The position numbers and the translations under genes are program-made. From positions 1,178,001-1,242,000 of the forward strand of contig NZ_FOVN01000001.1 in NCBI RefSeq assembly GCF_900115185.1: a stretch of DNA of 64,000 nt, in the 5' to 3' direction. The stretch comes from Algorimicrobium echini (GTDB lineage: Bacteria > Bacteroidota > Bacteroidia > Flavobacteriales > Flavobacteriaceae). Position 1 is the stretch's first letter; every line of letters starts with the position of its first letter. Below, one piece after another: positions 17,243-27,087 of this stretch. The notes under the pieces are model-generated. The model saw only the letters and a list, made by a program, of their open reading frames with translations, was not told where the DNA came from and ran no database searches.

Positions 17243-18124
17243 CTAATTTCGTTTGTCTTCACCCCAAAGTAGTTTTTTTCTTAAGGTATCCAAAAAGCTT
17301 TCCTCTAATAGTTCGATTAATTTTATAGAAAAAGATGCTTTTTTAATAGTAATGATGGTGTCATTGGATAAGGTTGCAATTCTAGAATCCAAGGAGACTA
17401 AAAAATTATCTTCACGACCATTGACTTTGAGTTGTATTTCAGTTGAATCCGTTATTATTAAAGGTCTTGCGCTTAAGTTGTGTGGTGCAATAGGGGTAAT
17501 AACAAAACTATTGGTGTCCGGTGTAATAACAGGTCCGCCGCAACTTAATGAATAACCCGTTGACCCTGTTGGTGTAGATACAATGAGTCCGTCACTCCAA
17601 TACGATGTAAGGTATTCATCATTTAAACGTGTTTCTACCGTAATCATCGATGTGGTGTTTTTTCTACTGACAGCTATTTCATTTAAGGCGAAATTTAATG
17701 TTTTAAAAGCATCGTGTTTAGGGGATGTTTCAATAGCTAATAAATTGCGTTCCGATATTTTATATGCTTTACTAAAAATAGCATCCATTGCGGGAACAAT
17801 TGCTTGGCTTTGAATGGTTGCCAAAAAACCCAATCGTCCTGTGTTGACACCAATTATAGGGATGTTTAAATCTTGCACGTGTGTAATGGCACGAAGAATG
17901 GTTCCATCGCCACCAATACTTATTAATAAATCGAAACTGGCATCTAAAACGGTTACAATTTCCGCATAATCGGGATTGGTTTGTTTTTCTTCATGGATTT
18001 TCTCATTAAACTCACTTATTAAGTAAACCGAAACGTTTTCTTTAGATTTTAAATAGTTTAAAATGATAACGAGCGCTTCTTCAGTACTTAAATTAAAGGC
18101 TTGACCAAAAATGGCAATTTTCAT
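17243..18124 (-). CDS. nadK: NAD kinase
   Basis: A 293-residue enzyme that phosphorylates NAD to NADP. It has the GGDGT motif (ISIGGDGTILRAI), the NTGRLGFLA motif and the Gly-rich PTGSTGYSLSCGGP. Length fits bacterial NadK. It is cytoplasmic. It lies 4 bp downstream of the CBS-domain gene on the same strand, so the two are likely cotranscribed; a CBS protein may report adenine nucleotide state, but a direct link is only inferred from position. Confidence 0.96.
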   Translation of the reverse strand: MKIAIFGQAFNLSTEEALVIILNYLKSKENVSVYLISEFNEKIHEEKQTNPDYAEIVTVLDASFDLLISIGGDGTILRAITHVQDLNIPIIGVNTGRLGFLATIQSQAIVPAMDAIFSKAYKISERNLLAIETSPKHDAFKTLNFALNEIAVSRKNTTSMITVETRLNDEYLTSYWSDGLIVSTPTGSTGYSLSCGGPVITPDTNSFVITPIAPHNLSARPLIITDSTEIQLKVNGREDNFLVSLDSRIATLSNDTIITIKKASFSIKLIELLEESFLDTLRKKLLWGEDKRN

Positions 18125-18128
18125 AGCA

Positions 18129-18788
18129 TTATATATTTAAGTACTTATTAAGGTATTCAGATCGATCTTTCAGACTTTTTAAATAACTATCTTCCTCATG
18201 GCCAGAAATCACATTATAACTGTACCGTCTGAATGTTTGCATGATATCATTTAGTCCGGTATTACCAATTTTTAATGTAATTTGAACCATATCCATTTCT
18301 GTTTTTGAAATGAAAGCACCTAGTAATTTCCCGTTATTAGATTCCACAATTTGGCTTATTTCACTAAAGGAATAATCTACTAATCCTTTTTCAATAACTA
18401 AAATACCACCTGCTTCAGCAAAAAATGGTGTTTCATTAAATAAACCAATCACATCATTTAATTCATAGTAGCCTAGATAGGCATTGTTGCTATTTAATAT
18501 AGGCATGATGTTCGTGCTGTTTTGGGCAAAGGCCTCTAAAACATCTAACCAGTTTGTGGTGTCACGAACAAAAAAACCTTCTATAGCGTGGATTTGGTCG
18601 GCAATTATGTCTTGTTTTTCAAAACAATAAACGTCGGTTTCAGACATGCAACCCAAATATAAACCTTCAGCTGTTTGAATTGGAATATGTGAATATGTTA
18701 GTTGATTAAACAGCATTTGTAAATCTCCAATTTTATCGGTGTTTACTAATGGCTTGATATCGTTAATAACAAATTCGTTTAAATTCAT
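18129..18788 (-). CDS. CBS domain-containing protein (AcuB-like)
   Basis: A 219-residue protein. Residues 1-125 hold two CBS-type motifs (for example LYLGCMSETDVYCFE and YLGYYELNDVIGLF). The C-terminal part (about 130-205) looks like an ACT-type fold (KGLVDYSFSEISQIVESNNGKLLG). CBS pairs bind adenosine nucleotides. The gene is 4 bp upstream of nadK and diverges from pdxJ. A regulatory role in cofactor metabolism is plausible but not shown by the sequence. Confidence 0.82.
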   Translation of the reverse strand: MNLNEFVINDIKPLVNTDKIGDLQMLFNQLTYSHIPIQTAEGLYLGCMSETDVYCFEKQDIIADQIHAIEGFFVRDTTNWLDVLEAFAQNSTNIMPILNSNNAYLGYYELNDVIGLFNETPFFAEAGGILVIEKGLVDYSFSEISQIVESNNGKLLGAFISKTEMDMVQITLKIGNTGLNDIMQTFRRYSYNVISGHEEDSYLKSLKDRSEYLNKYLNI

Positions 18789-18850
18789 AATGTGTTTTTT
18801 GTTATTTGCAAATTAATTAAAAAATAGTACAAAACCGTTAGTTGAGTTTG

Positions 18851-18858
18851 TATTTTTG
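18851..18858 (+). promoter_or_regulatory. Possible -7 box of pdxJ
   Basis: TATTTTTG matches TAnnTTTG 20 bp before the pdxJ ATG. No convincing -33 TTTG stands at the usual spacing. Confidence 0.4.
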
Positions 18859-18877
18859 TCATTCAAATATTTAGAAA

Positions 18878-19591
18878 ATGACAAAGTTAAGTGTAAATAT
18901 TAATAAGATTGCTACTTTAAGAAACTCTAGAGGAGGAGACCTGCCCAACGTGGTTCAGTTTGCAAAAGATGTTCAGCGTTTTGGTGCAGAAGGTGTTACT
19001 ATCCATCCACGTCCTGATGAACGCCATATACGCTATCAGGATGCATACGATTTGAAACCCGAAATTCATACAGAGTACAATATTGAAGGTAACCCAATTG
19101 ATAAATTCATGGATATGGTTTTAGAAATCAAACCAACACAAGTTACCCTAGTTCCAGATTCTGTAGATGCTATTACCAGTAATGCTGGTTGGGATACATT
19201 AAAACATAAAGATTTTTTAGTAGATGTTATTCAGGAATTTAAAAGTAATGGAATTCGAACATCAATTTTTGTTGATCCAGTTTTAAAACAAATTGAAGGA
19301 GCCAAAGCCACAGGTACAGATAGAATTGAATTATATACTGAATCTTTTGCACACGAATTTGGTTTAGGAAATAAAAAAGCAATAACACCGTATACTGAAT
19401 GTGCTATTTTAGCTGATAGTTTAGATTTAGGTGTTAATGCTGGGCATGATTTATCACTGGATAATATTCGGTTTTTTAAAGAAAACATTCCAAATTTGCT
19501 AGAAGTTTCCATAGGGCATGCGCTGATTTCTGAAAGTTTGTATTTGGGTGTAGAAAACGTCATTCAGATGTATTTACATAAATTGGCTTAA
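18878..19591 (+). CDS. pdxJ: Pyridoxine 5'-phosphate synthase
   Basis: A 237-residue TIM-barrel enzyme that joins 1-deoxyxylulose 5-phosphate and 3-amino-2-oxopropyl phosphate to form pyridoxine 5'-phosphate. It shows LSVNINKIATLRNSRGG at the start, the EGVTIHPRPDERHI motif, TLVPDS, and the C-terminal VNAGHDLSLDN and VSIGHALISE phosphate-binding segments. Length is normal. It is divergent from the CBS-nadK pair. The family start with the ATG at 18878 is unambiguous. Confidence 0.97.
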   Translation: MTKLSVNINKIATLRNSRGGDLPNVVQFAKDVQRFGAEGVTIHPRPDERHIRYQDAYDLKPEIHTEYNIEGNPIDKFMDMVLEIKPTQVTLVPDSVDAITSNAGWDTLKHKDFLVDVIQEFKSNGIRTSIFVDPVLKQIEGAKATGTDRIELYTESFAHEFGLGNKKAITPYTECAILADSLDLGVNAGHDLSLDNIRFFKENIPNLLEVSIGHALISESLYLGVENVIQMYLHKLA

Positions 19592-19668
19592 TTTCTAGTT
19601 TGGTGGCATTGGTTTCAGTCTTACATACCTAGTTCAGAGTAACGAGAAATAAGTAAAAACGAAAAAAA

Positions 19669-20445
19669 ATGATTGAGAGTAAAAAATTATATTCCAATAT
19701 ATTAGGTGAAGGCAGTCCCTTTATAATTCTACATGGCTTTTTAGGAATGGGAGATAATTGGAAAACCCTAGGAAGTCAATTTGCAGAACAAGGTTATCAA
19801 GTTCATTTAGTGGATCAACGAAACCACGGAAGAAGTTTTCATGATGATGATTTTAGTTATGAAACGCTTTCAGCCGATTTGAAGCGTTATTGTGATGCAT
19901 ATCAACTTTCAGATATTGTGCTTATGGGACATTCCATGGGTGGCAAAACCGCTATGCTTTTTGCAACACAATTTCCAGAATTGGTTTCTAAATTATTAAT
20001 TGCAGATATTTCTCCCCGTTTTTACCCAATACATCATGACGCTATTTTAAGTGGTTTGAGTCAATTAGACTTTTCCGCGATTAAAAGTCGTGGAGCAGCT
20101 GATAAAAGTTTGGCAAAATTTGTTTCAGACGTTGGAACGCGACAATTTTTATTAAAAAACTTATATTGGAAAGAAAAAGGGCAATTAGCATTACGGATGA
20201 ATCTAGATGTTTTAGCAAATCAGGTGAGTGAAGTGGGTGAGCCATTGCCAAGTTCTGCCAAATTTGAAGGGAACACGTTATTTTTAAAAGGTGATAAATC
20301 TGAATATATTAGTAATCAAGATGAAAGCATCATTCAGGTTCATTTTCCAAAAGCGAATATTGTCACAATTTCAAATGCAGGACATTGGTTACATGCGGAA
20401 AATCCAGAAGAATTTTACGAAGCTGTGATGGCTTTCTTAAAATAA
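19669..20445 (+). CDS. Alpha/beta fold hydrolase (YbfF-like esterase)
   Basis: A 258-residue hydrolase with the oxyanion motif LHGFLGMGDNWKTLG, the nucleophile elbow GHSMGGKTAM (Ser near residue 92), VDQRNHGRS, and the catalytic His in SNAGHWLHAENP near the C-terminus. It resembles E. coli YbfF, an acyl-CoA or short-chain ester esterase. The actual substrate is unknown. It lies 77 bp after pdxJ on the same strand and is followed by a small membrane protein gene. Confidence 0.9.
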   Translation: MIESKKLYSNILGEGSPFIILHGFLGMGDNWKTLGSQFAEQGYQVHLVDQRNHGRSFHDDDFSYETLSADLKRYCDAYQLSDIVLMGHSMGGKTAMLFATQFPELVSKLLIADISPRFYPIHHDAILSGLSQLDFSAIKSRGAADKSLAKFVSDVGTRQFLLKNLYWKEKGQLALRMNLDVLANQVSEVGEPLPSSAKFEGNTLFLKGDKSEYISNQDESIIQVHFPKANIVTISNAGHWLHAENPEEFYEAVMAFLK

Positions 20446-20478
20446 GTTATATTTTTATAAATCACTAAATAAAATAGT

Positions 20479-20832
20479 ATGAAGCTCATTTTTAAAATAT
20501 TACTAACAGCGGTTGCTGTTGTTCTACTTGCTAAATTGTTACCCGGAATTACCGTTGAAGGTTACACAACTGCTATACTTGTTGCTATTGTTTTAGGGTT
20601 GCTAAATTTAATAGTGAGGCCTATAGTAATCTTTTTAACCTTACCAGCTACCATTGTAACACTCGGCCTTTTCCTATTTGTTATCAATGCCTGTATGATT
20701 TTATTAGCAGATAATTTAATCAATGGTTTTGAAGTTTCTAGTTTTTGGACAGCCTTATTATTTAGTATCCTATTAACTATTTTACAATCTATATTTTATG
20801 CCATTTTAGGTCAAGATAAGGAGCAGCTGTAA
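20479..20832 (+). CDS. Phage holin family (holin_4_2-type) integral membrane protein
   Basis: A 117-residue protein with four hydrophobic helices covering most of its length. The motif LGLLNLIVRPIVIFLTLPATIVTLGLF matches the family named after a phage holin, although most chromosomal members are not phage genes. There are no phage genes nearby, so the name should be read only as a fold label. Function unknown. Confidence 0.85.
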   Translation: MKLIFKILLTAVAVVLLAKLLPGITVEGYTTAILVAIVLGLLNLIVRPIVIFLTLPATIVTLGLFLFVINACMILLADNLINGFEVSSFWTALLFSILLTILQSIFYAILGQDKEQL

Positions 20833-20923
20833 ATTTTATTTAACATTTATCTTGGTTAGAAATCTGTTAGTCCTACTGAAAATCAGTACAAATAAACGGG
20901 TGAAAGACAATACGTTAAAATAC

Positions 20924-20954
20924 TTTGTTGGAGTGTAAAAAAGTAGTATTTTTG
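20924..20954 (+). promoter_or_regulatory. Promoter of the trigger factor gene
   Basis: TTTG (20924-20927), a 19-bp spacer and TATTTTTG (20947-20954) match the Bacteroidota housekeeping promoter exactly. The ATG is 27 bp downstream. Confidence 0.7.
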
Positions 20955-20980
20955 CACTCCAATTTTTATGTCATAATACA

Positions 20981-22309
20981 ATGAATATTACAAGAGAAAA
21001 TATTGATGCATTAAATGCTGTAGTAAAAGTCGATATCGCTAAAGAAGATTATAGTGGTAAGGTTGAAAAAATTTTAACAGACTATCGTAAAACAGCAAAC
21101 ATTCCTGGTTTTAGAAAAGGCCACGTGCCAATGGGAATGGTAAAAAAGCAATATGGTAAAGCTGTATTGGTTGATGAGGTTAACAAGTTACTTCAAGATG
21201 CATTGAATAAATATTTAACTGAAGAAAAATTAGATGTTTTAGGGAACCCATTACCAAAGCCACAGGATAATTTAGATTGGGATGCCGATAAATTATCTTT
21301 TGAGTTTGAGTTAGGGTTAGCTCCAGAATTTGAGGTGAACTTGTCACCAAAGAAAGCGATTATTGATTATAATATTACCGCTGGAGATAAAATGATTAAC
21401 GATCAAGTTTTAAACATACAAAAGCAATACGGGAAATTAATTTCTGCTGATGTAGTTTCTAAAGATTCTGAAATTACAGGTGTTTATAAAAATGACGAGC
21501 GTGACATTGAAAACACAGTAACATTAACGCTAGATAAATTTAAAGGAAAAGCTACCGAAAAGAAATTTGTTGGTGCTAAAGTGGGTGATGTTATTACGCT
21601 AAAAACAAAAGGCTTATATGCAGATGATCACGAATTAATGCATGCATTAAAATTATCGCATGATGATATTCATGATTTGGATATTGAAGTAACCTTTACC
21701 ATTACCGAAATTAATGAGCGTGAGTTAGCAGAATTAAACCAAGAGTTATTTGATAAGTTATTTGGTGAAGGTGTTGCAACTTCTCTAGAAGATGTAAAAG
21801 CAAAAATTAAAGAAGATGCTGAAAAGCAATTCAAGCAACAATCTGAACAAAAACTATTAAATGACGTTACAGAATATTTAGTAGAAAACACCAAATTCGA
21901 TTTACCAGCAACATTCCTACAGAAATGGATGCAAACAGCAGGTGAAAAAGAATTAACAGAAGCAGAAGCTCAAGAAGAATACGCAAAATCTGAAAAAAGC
22001 TTACGTTACCAATTAATTGAAGGTAAATTGATTACTGACAATGATATTAAGGTAAGTATGGACGATATTAAAGATCATGCCAAGCAAATGATTAAAGCGC
22101 AAATGGCGCAATTCGGTCAGATGAATCCTTCCGATAAAGAACTAGAAGACATTGCGGCTCGTGTATTATCTAACCAAGATGAAGCACGTCGTATTTCTGA
22201 ACAAATTATTAGCCAGAAACTATTAGCGCTTTATAAAGAAAAGGCAAATATTAAAACGAAAGATATAACTTATGAAGACTTTGTAAAAGAAGTTTACGGA
22301 GACAAATAA
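20981..22309 (+). CDS. tig: Trigger factor (ribosome-associated chaperone)
   Basis: A 442-residue protein with the ribosome-binding N-domain (IPGFRKGHVPMGMVKKQYG near residues 40-60 is the signature loop), a shortened, diverged middle domain in place of a clear FKBP fold (about 150-240), and the helical C-domain (about 250-430, Lys/Glu-rich). It binds nascent chains at the ribosome exit. The missing canonical PPIase motifs are usual in Bacteroidota. It is followed by a strong terminator and then clpP-clpX, the same quality-control neighbourhood as in many bacteria. Confidence 0.95.
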   Translation: MNITRENIDALNAVVKVDIAKEDYSGKVEKILTDYRKTANIPGFRKGHVPMGMVKKQYGKAVLVDEVNKLLQDALNKYLTEEKLDVLGNPLPKPQDNLDWDADKLSFEFELGLAPEFEVNLSPKKAIIDYNITAGDKMINDQVLNIQKQYGKLISADVVSKDSEITGVYKNDERDIENTVTLTLDKFKGKATEKKFVGAKVGDVITLKTKGLYADDHELMHALKLSHDDIHDLDIEVTFTITEINERELAELNQELFDKLFGEGVATSLEDVKAKIKEDAEKQFKQQSEQKLLNDVTEYLVENTKFDLPATFLQKWMQTAGEKELTEAEAQEEYAKSEKSLRYQLIEGKLITDNDIKVSMDDIKDHAKQMIKAQMAQFGQMNPSDKELEDIAARVLSNQDEARRISEQIISQKLLALYKEKANIKTKDITYEDFVKEVYGDK

Positions 22310-22342
22310 GTTGCCGCGTTTTAAAGAATAAATCCTTATATT

Positions 22343-22380
22343 TAGGCGTTGAAATAATGAGTTTCAGCGCCTATTTTTTT
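22343..22380 (+). terminator. Intrinsic terminator of tig
   Basis: A 12-bp stem with one G-T wobble (22343-22354 with 22362-22373), a 7-base loop and a run of seven T. It separates tig from clpP. Confidence 0.88.
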
Positions 22381-22462
22381 AAATAAATTTTTATTTGATA
22401 AAATGGGATTATAAACTTCCTGTTTTAATTCAGGATTTTAACCTATAAAATTTTTAAAAACA

Positions 22463-23137
22463 ATGAATTACGGAAAAGAATTTGAAAAATTCGCTATAAA
22501 AGATCAAGGTATTAGTAGTACATATTACGACAAAATTATTAGTCATATGTACCCAACAAACTTAACACCTAATATTATTGAAGAACGTCAGATGAATATC
22601 GCTATTTTTGATGTTTTTTCCAGATTAATGATGGATCGCATCATCTTTTTAGGAACTGCAATTAATGATCAAGTAGCTAATATTATTCAAGCACAATTAT
22701 TGTTTTTAGAGAGTACAGACTCTTCTAAAGATATTCAAATATACATCAACTCACCAGGTGGTGGTGTTTATGCTGGTTTAGGTATTTATGATACCATGCA
22801 ATTTATTAAGCCAGATGTAGCCACAATTTGTACTGGAATGGCAGCCTCTATGGGAGCCGTTTTGTTATGTGCCGGAGAAAAAGGAAAACGAAGTGGATTA
22901 ACCCATTCACGTGTTATGATTCATCAGCCTTTAGGTGGAGCGCAAGGTCAAGCAAGTGATATTGAAATTACAGCTCGCGAAATTTTAACACTTAAAGAAG
23001 AGCTATATAAAATAATTAGTAAGCATTCTGGTCAAGACTACGACAAAGTTTACAATGACAGTGATCGTGATTACTGGATGAAAGCTGATAAAGCTAAAGA
23101 GTACGGTATGATTGATGAAGTATTGGTGCGTAGCTAA
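22463..23137 (+). CDS. clpP: ATP-dependent Clp protease proteolytic subunit
   Basis: A 224-residue serine protease. Catalytic Ser129 lies in [12 protein letters not shown], His154 in [13 protein letters not shown], and the Asp in the DRDYWM region near residue 203. YINSPGG marks the oxyanion loop. The N-terminal propeptide of about 30 residues is usual in Bacteroidota. ClpP forms a 14-mer that degrades substrates unfolded by ClpX, which is encoded 74 bp downstream. Confidence 0.97.
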   Translation: MNYGKEFEKFAIKDQGISSTYYDKIISHMYPTNLTPNIIEERQMNIAIFDVFSRLMMDRIIFLGTAINDQVANIIQAQLLFLESTDSSKDIQIYINSPGGGVYAGLGIYDTMQFIKPDVATICTGMAASMGAVLLCAGEKGKRSGLTHSRVMIHQPLGGAQGQASDIEITAREILTLKEELYKIISKHSGQDYDKVYNDSDRDYWMKADKAKEYGMIDEVLVRS

Positions 23138-23152
23138 TACAATTAATTACCT

Positions 23153-23186
23153 TTTACAATCTAGCTTTTAGCGATTGTGAAAAGAA
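23153..23186 (+). promoter_or_regulatory. Imperfect hairpin between clpP and clpX
   Basis: Arm CTTTTACAATC (23153-23163) pairs with GATTGTGAAAAG (23175-23186) with one bulged base and an 11-base loop. There is no T run after it, so it does not look like a terminator; it could be an mRNA processing or stabilising element in the clpPX transcript. Confidence 0.3.
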
Positions 23187-23211
23187 TTTGAAAATTGAAA
23201 TATAATAATTT

Positions 23212-24444
23212 ATGGCAAAGGAAGAATTAGAATGTTCATTTTGTGGTAGGAAAAAGCCAGAAACCAGTTTATTAATAGCAGGATTAGATGCTCATATCTG
23301 CGACCGTTGTATTGAACAAGCACATGGCATTGTGGTGGAAGAATCTAAACAAACGGATAATAGCGATTTGTCTGCAGAACTAAAATTGCGCAAACCACAA
23401 AAAATAAAAACATTTTTAGACGAGTATATAATAGGTCAAGAAACCACAAAAAAAGTGATGTCTGTTGCGGTTTATAATCATTATAAACGTTTATTACAAG
23501 CACCAACAGATGATGATATTGAAATTCAAAAAAGTAATATCATTATGGTTGGACAAACGGGAACTGGTAAAACCTTAATAGCTAAAACCATCGCTAAAAT
23601 GTTAAACGTACCATTGGCTATCGTGGATGCTACAGTTTTAACAGAGGCAGGTTATGTTGGTGAAGATGTTGAAAGTATCCTTACACGGTTATTGCAGGCT
23701 GCAGATTACAATTTAGAGAAAGCGGAAAAAGGAATTGTTTTTATTGATGAAATAGATAAAATTGCACGTAAGAGCGATAATCCATCCATTACGCGTGATG
23801 TTTCTGGTGAAGGTGTCCAACAAGCACTTTTAAAATTATTGGAAGGTACCGTAGTAAATGTTCCACCAAAAGGAGGGCGAAAGCATCCAGATCAGAAATT
23901 TATTGAAGTGAACACCGAAAATATTTTATTTATTGCTGGTGGCGCTTTTGATGGTATTGATAAAGTTATTTCCAAGCGTTTAAATATGCAAGCGGTTGGA
24001 TATAGTGCGTCCATGTCTGATGAACGTGTAGATCATAATCATTTACTACAATATATTATTCCAAAGGATTTAAAAGACTTTGGATTAATTCCTGAAATTA
24101 TTGGCCGTTTACCCGTTTTAACATACATGGATCCATTGGATGCTAAAACACTTCGTGCCATTTTAACAGAGCCTAAAAACGCCATTATTAAACAGTATAA
24201 AAAGTTGTTTAGTATGGACGATATTGAGTTTCATATTACTGATGGTGCGTTAGATTTTATTGTAGATAAAGCTATTGAATATAAATTAGGCGCTCGTGGA
24301 TTACGTTCCTTATGTGAAGAAATTCTAACCGATGCTATGTTTGAAATGCCAGGTTCTGATGAAAAAGAGTTGAAAGTCACCAAGGCCTACGCTGAAGATA
24401 AAATAAGCAAAACAACTATTAAGAAATTGAAGGCGGTTTCTTAA
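23212..24444 (+). CDS. clpX: ATP-dependent Clp protease ATP-binding subunit ClpX
   Basis: A 410-residue AAA+ unfoldase. An N-terminal C4 zinc finger (C8, C11, C30, C33) is followed by Walker A GQTGTGKT (114-121), Walker [10 protein letters not shown], the [18 protein letters not shown] segment, and sensor II in LGARGLRS. It recognises tagged substrates and feeds them to ClpP. Length is normal. The gene ends before a strong terminator. Confidence 0.97.
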   Translation: MAKEELECSFCGRKKPETSLLIAGLDAHICDRCIEQAHGIVVEESKQTDNSDLSAELKLRKPQKIKTFLDEYIIGQETTKKVMSVAVYNHYKRLLQAPTDDDIEIQKSNIIMVGQTGTGKTLIAKTIAKMLNVPLAIVDATVLTEAGYVGEDVESILTRLLQAADYNLEKAEKGIVFIDEIDKIARKSDNPSITRDVSGEGVQQALLKLLEGTVVNVPPKGGRKHPDQKFIEVNTENILFIAGGAFDGIDKVISKRLNMQAVGYSASMSDERVDHNHLLQYIIPKDLKDFGLIPEIIGRLPVLTYMDPLDAKTLRAILTEPKNAIIKQYKKLFSMDDIEFHITDGALDFIVDKAIEYKLGARGLRSLCEEILTDAMFEMPGSDEKELKVTKAYAEDKISKTTIKKLKAVS

Positions 24445-24470
24445 TTAATTCGGAAACCTATAAAACAAAA

Positions 24471-24501
24471 AAACCACGCAATTTGCGTGGTTTCTTATTT
24501 T
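24471..24501 (+). terminator. Intrinsic terminator after clpX
   Basis: Perfect 10-bp arms AAACCACGCA (24471-24480) and TGCGTGGTTT (24484-24493) with a 3-base loop, followed by a T-rich tract. Confidence 0.85.
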
Positions 24502-24680
24502 GGTTGTTTTTTGGATTACAATTAATAATTTGGCATTATGTGCAAATCATTGTGTGATTAATAGCACTGTAAAACTAATGCTTTTTGTGTAAGAAAATCT
24601 AGACAAGCTTTATTTTTAGATAAACCTACTACTAAATTCGTTAACCGAATTTTTTTTGTCATTAATTGGGTTGAAAAGTA

Positions 24681-26195
24681 TCACCTGTTTAATTCTAAAA
24701 GTGCTTCTAAATAATCTCTTGTATTTGATAGCCTAGGAATTTTATGTTGTCCGCCTAATTTGTCGTTAGCCTTTAGCCAATCATAAAATAGTTGCTCTCG
24801 AGCTATGTGAATCGTGGGTTTGTTTAAAGTCATGTTATTATAACGCTTGGCTTCATAGTCGGAATTTAAAGCTTTTAAAGCATTGTCAAATAGTTCATTA
24901 AAATAATGAATGTTTTCGGGTGGTGTTTTAAATTCAATAATCCATTCGTGAGCACCTTTTTCTTTGCCTTCCATAAAAATTGGAGCCGCTGTATAATCTA
25001 CAATTTCAGATTTTGTTTTTTTACAAACTCTTTTTAAAGCGTCTTCGGCATTTTCAATAATTAACTCTTCTCCAAACACATTTATGTGGTGTTTGGTTCG
25101 TCCAGAAACTTTTATACGGTACGGGTTAATGGATGTAAACCGAATGGTATCGCCAATTTTATAACGCCATAATCCTGCATTGGTTGTGATAATTACCGCA
25201 TAATTTGTGTTGATTTCTACCTGGCTTAATGGTATTACAATTTCATTTACAGTTCCATAAGAATCCATGGGAATAAACTCATAAAAAATACCATAATCCA
25301 ACATTAATAATAATTCGCTAGAGTTGTTTTGATCTTGAATGGCAAAAAAGCCTTCCGATGCATTATAAATTTCATAATACCGAAAATCTTTCTTTGGTAG
25401 AATTTTCTTGTATTGTTCCACATAGGGTAAAAAACTAACGCCTCCATGAAAATAGACTTCTAGGTTAGGCCAAATATCATGAAGATTGTCTTTTCCGGTT
25501 GTTTCTAGAACATTGTTTAATAAAACCAACATCCAAGATGGTACACCAGCCAGACTGGTTACGTTTTCCTGAATGGTTTCATTAACAATAGCTTGCATTT
25601 TTTCTTCCCAATTGTTCATCAAAGACACCTTGTTACTGGGCGTGCTGCTGAACTCTGCCCAGAACGGCATATTGTCAATTAGGATAGCTGATAAATCACC
25701 AAAAACGGTTCCATTCTCTTTATATAATTCTTTGCTACCACCCAAACGCAAACTTTTGCCAGTAAATAATTGTGCATTTTCATTGTTATTTAAATACATA
25801 CAGAGTAAATCCTTGCTGGCTGCATAATGGCAATTTTCCAATGAATCTTCACTAACTGGTATAAACTTGCTTTTAGCGTTTGTGGTTCCACTAGATTTGG
25901 CAAACCATTTTATGGGTTGAGGCCAGAAAATATTGTTTTCTCCTAAACGCGAACGCTCAATCATAGGTTGATATGCTTCATAGGAAGCGATAGGGACACG
26001 ATTGGCAAATGTTTGATAGCTCTTTATTGAATCGAAGCCATGCGTCCTGCCAAATTCGGTATCTTTTGCCTTGTACAATAATTGCATAAGTAGCTCTTCT
26101 TGAACTTCATTTGGGTATTTTAAAAACAAATCGATTTGGTGAAATCGCTTTTTTAAAAACCAAGAAGCAATAGAATTTACAATAGGAATTGGCAT
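24681..26195 (-). CDS. GH3 auxin-responsive promoter family protein (ANL-type acyl-adenylating enzyme)
   Basis: A 504-residue protein with the ATP-binding loop AKSSGTTNAKSKFIPVS near residues 91-107, the NASEGFFAIQDQ motif, and the hinge region YRIKVSGRTKHHINVFGEEL before a C-terminal subdomain. GH3 enzymes adenylate carboxylic acids and join them to amino acids; plant members conjugate auxin or jasmonate. Bacterial substrates are not known. It is monocistronic and convergent with clpX, and diverges from the DUF2797 gene with a 42-bp gap. Confidence 0.92.
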   Translation of the reverse strand: MPIPIVNSIASWFLKKRFHQIDLFLKYPNEVQEELLMQLLYKAKDTEFGRTHGFDSIKSYQTFANRVPIASYEAYQPMIERSRLGENNIFWPQPIKWFAKSSGTTNAKSKFIPVSEDSLENCHYAASKDLLCMYLNNNENAQLFTGKSLRLGGSKELYKENGTVFGDLSAILIDNMPFWAEFSSTPSNKVSLMNNWEEKMQAIVNETIQENVTSLAGVPSWMLVLLNNVLETTGKDNLHDIWPNLEVYFHGGVSFLPYVEQYKKILPKKDFRYYEIYNASEGFFAIQDQNNSSELLLMLDYGIFYEFIPMDSYGTVNEIVIPLSQVEINTNYAVIITTNAGLWRYKIGDTIRFTSINPYRIKVSGRTKHHINVFGEELIIENAEDALKRVCKKTKSEIVDYTAAPIFMEGKEKGAHEWIIEFKTPPENIHYFNELFDNALKALNSDYEAKRYNNMTLNKPTIHIAREQLFYDWLKANDKLGGQHKIPRLSNTRDYLEALLELNR

Positions 26196-26237
26196 ATTTG
26201 CAGTATATTTAATGAACTAAAAATAATACTTTTTTTT

Positions 26238-27032
26238 ATGACCTACCAAGGTGTTTTAACAAAAATGACAACGGAATTTACAGAGCCTATCCAGTACTAC
26301 CTCATTTTTGAAAACGATTTTATCCATATTAATCAACTGTTAGATAAAACCATTCAATTAGAATTTGTTGGTTATCAATGTTTAAGTTGTGGATTAAATA
26401 AACCTATTTATAGACAGGGCTTTTGTAAAAGCTGTTTTTTTGATATCCCTCAAGCTGCCGATTGGATTATAAAACCTGAATTAAGTAAAGCCCATTTAAA
26501 TCAAGAGGAGCGGGATTTAGAATATGAAAAACGCGTACAATTACAACCACATATTGTGTATTTAGCTAATTCTAGTAATGTAAAAGTTGGTGTTACACGA
26601 AAAAGTCAAGTGCCAACCCGATGGATAGATCAAGGTGCGCACGAAGCTATTGAAATTGTTGAAGTGCCTAATAGATATTTAGCTGGAATTACAGAAGTTG
26701 CTTTAAAAGATTTTGTAGCTGATAAAACCAATTGGCGTAATATGCTAAAAAATGATATTGAAGATGAAAATTTAGTAGAATGGCGTAATCGTTTGGAAGT
26801 CCATATTCCTGAAGAAGCTAAACCGTATTATATTGCAAATAACACCGAAACCAATATGGTTTTTCCAGTGCATCATTATCCTATAAAACCGAAAAGTTTA
26901 AATATTATTAAGAGCGAAACTTATGTCGGTAAATTGGTAGGGATAAAAGGGCAGTATCTTATTTTTGAGGACGATACGGTTTTTAATATTCGCTCTAATG
27001 AAGGTTTGGTTGTCAGGCTTAATATAGCATAA
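26238..27032 (+). CDS. DUF2797 domain-containing protein
   Basis: A 264-residue protein with a treble-clef-like C4 site (YQCLSCGLNKPIYRQGFCKSC, about residues 50-70). A segment VYLANSSNVKVGVTRKSQVPTRW (near 108-130) resembles a GIY-YIG-like nuclease fold in the family. A C-terminal beta domain is also present. Function unknown. The gene runs toward rpsU on the opposite strand, and the two share a bidirectional terminator. Confidence 0.88.
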   Translation: MTYQGVLTKMTTEFTEPIQYYLIFENDFIHINQLLDKTIQLEFVGYQCLSCGLNKPIYRQGFCKSCFFDIPQAADWIIKPELSKAHLNQEERDLEYEKRVQLQPHIVYLANSSNVKVGVTRKSQVPTRWIDQGAHEAIEIVEVPNRYLAGITEVALKDFVADKTNWRNMLKNDIEDENLVEWRNRLEVHIPEEAKPYYIANNTETNMVFPVHHYPIKPKSLNIIKSETYVGKLVGIKGQYLIFEDDTVFNIRSNEGLVVRLNIA

Positions 27033-27065
27033 AAAAAGCACGTATTAAAAATGCGTGCTTTTTTT
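27031..27065. terminator. Bidirectional terminator between DUF2797 and rpsU
   Basis: Arms of 12 bp pair 27031-27042 with 27054-27065 around an 11-base loop. The outer part is A7 on the left and T7 on the right, so it can end transcription on both strands. Confidence 0.88.
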
Positions 27066-27087
27066 ATATAGTATGTTAAGAAAACAA

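Noticed and set aside
20479-20832. A phage holin and possible prophage
   Set aside because: The family name only reflects a distant phage member; no phage genes, attachment sites or tRNA disruption are seen around it.
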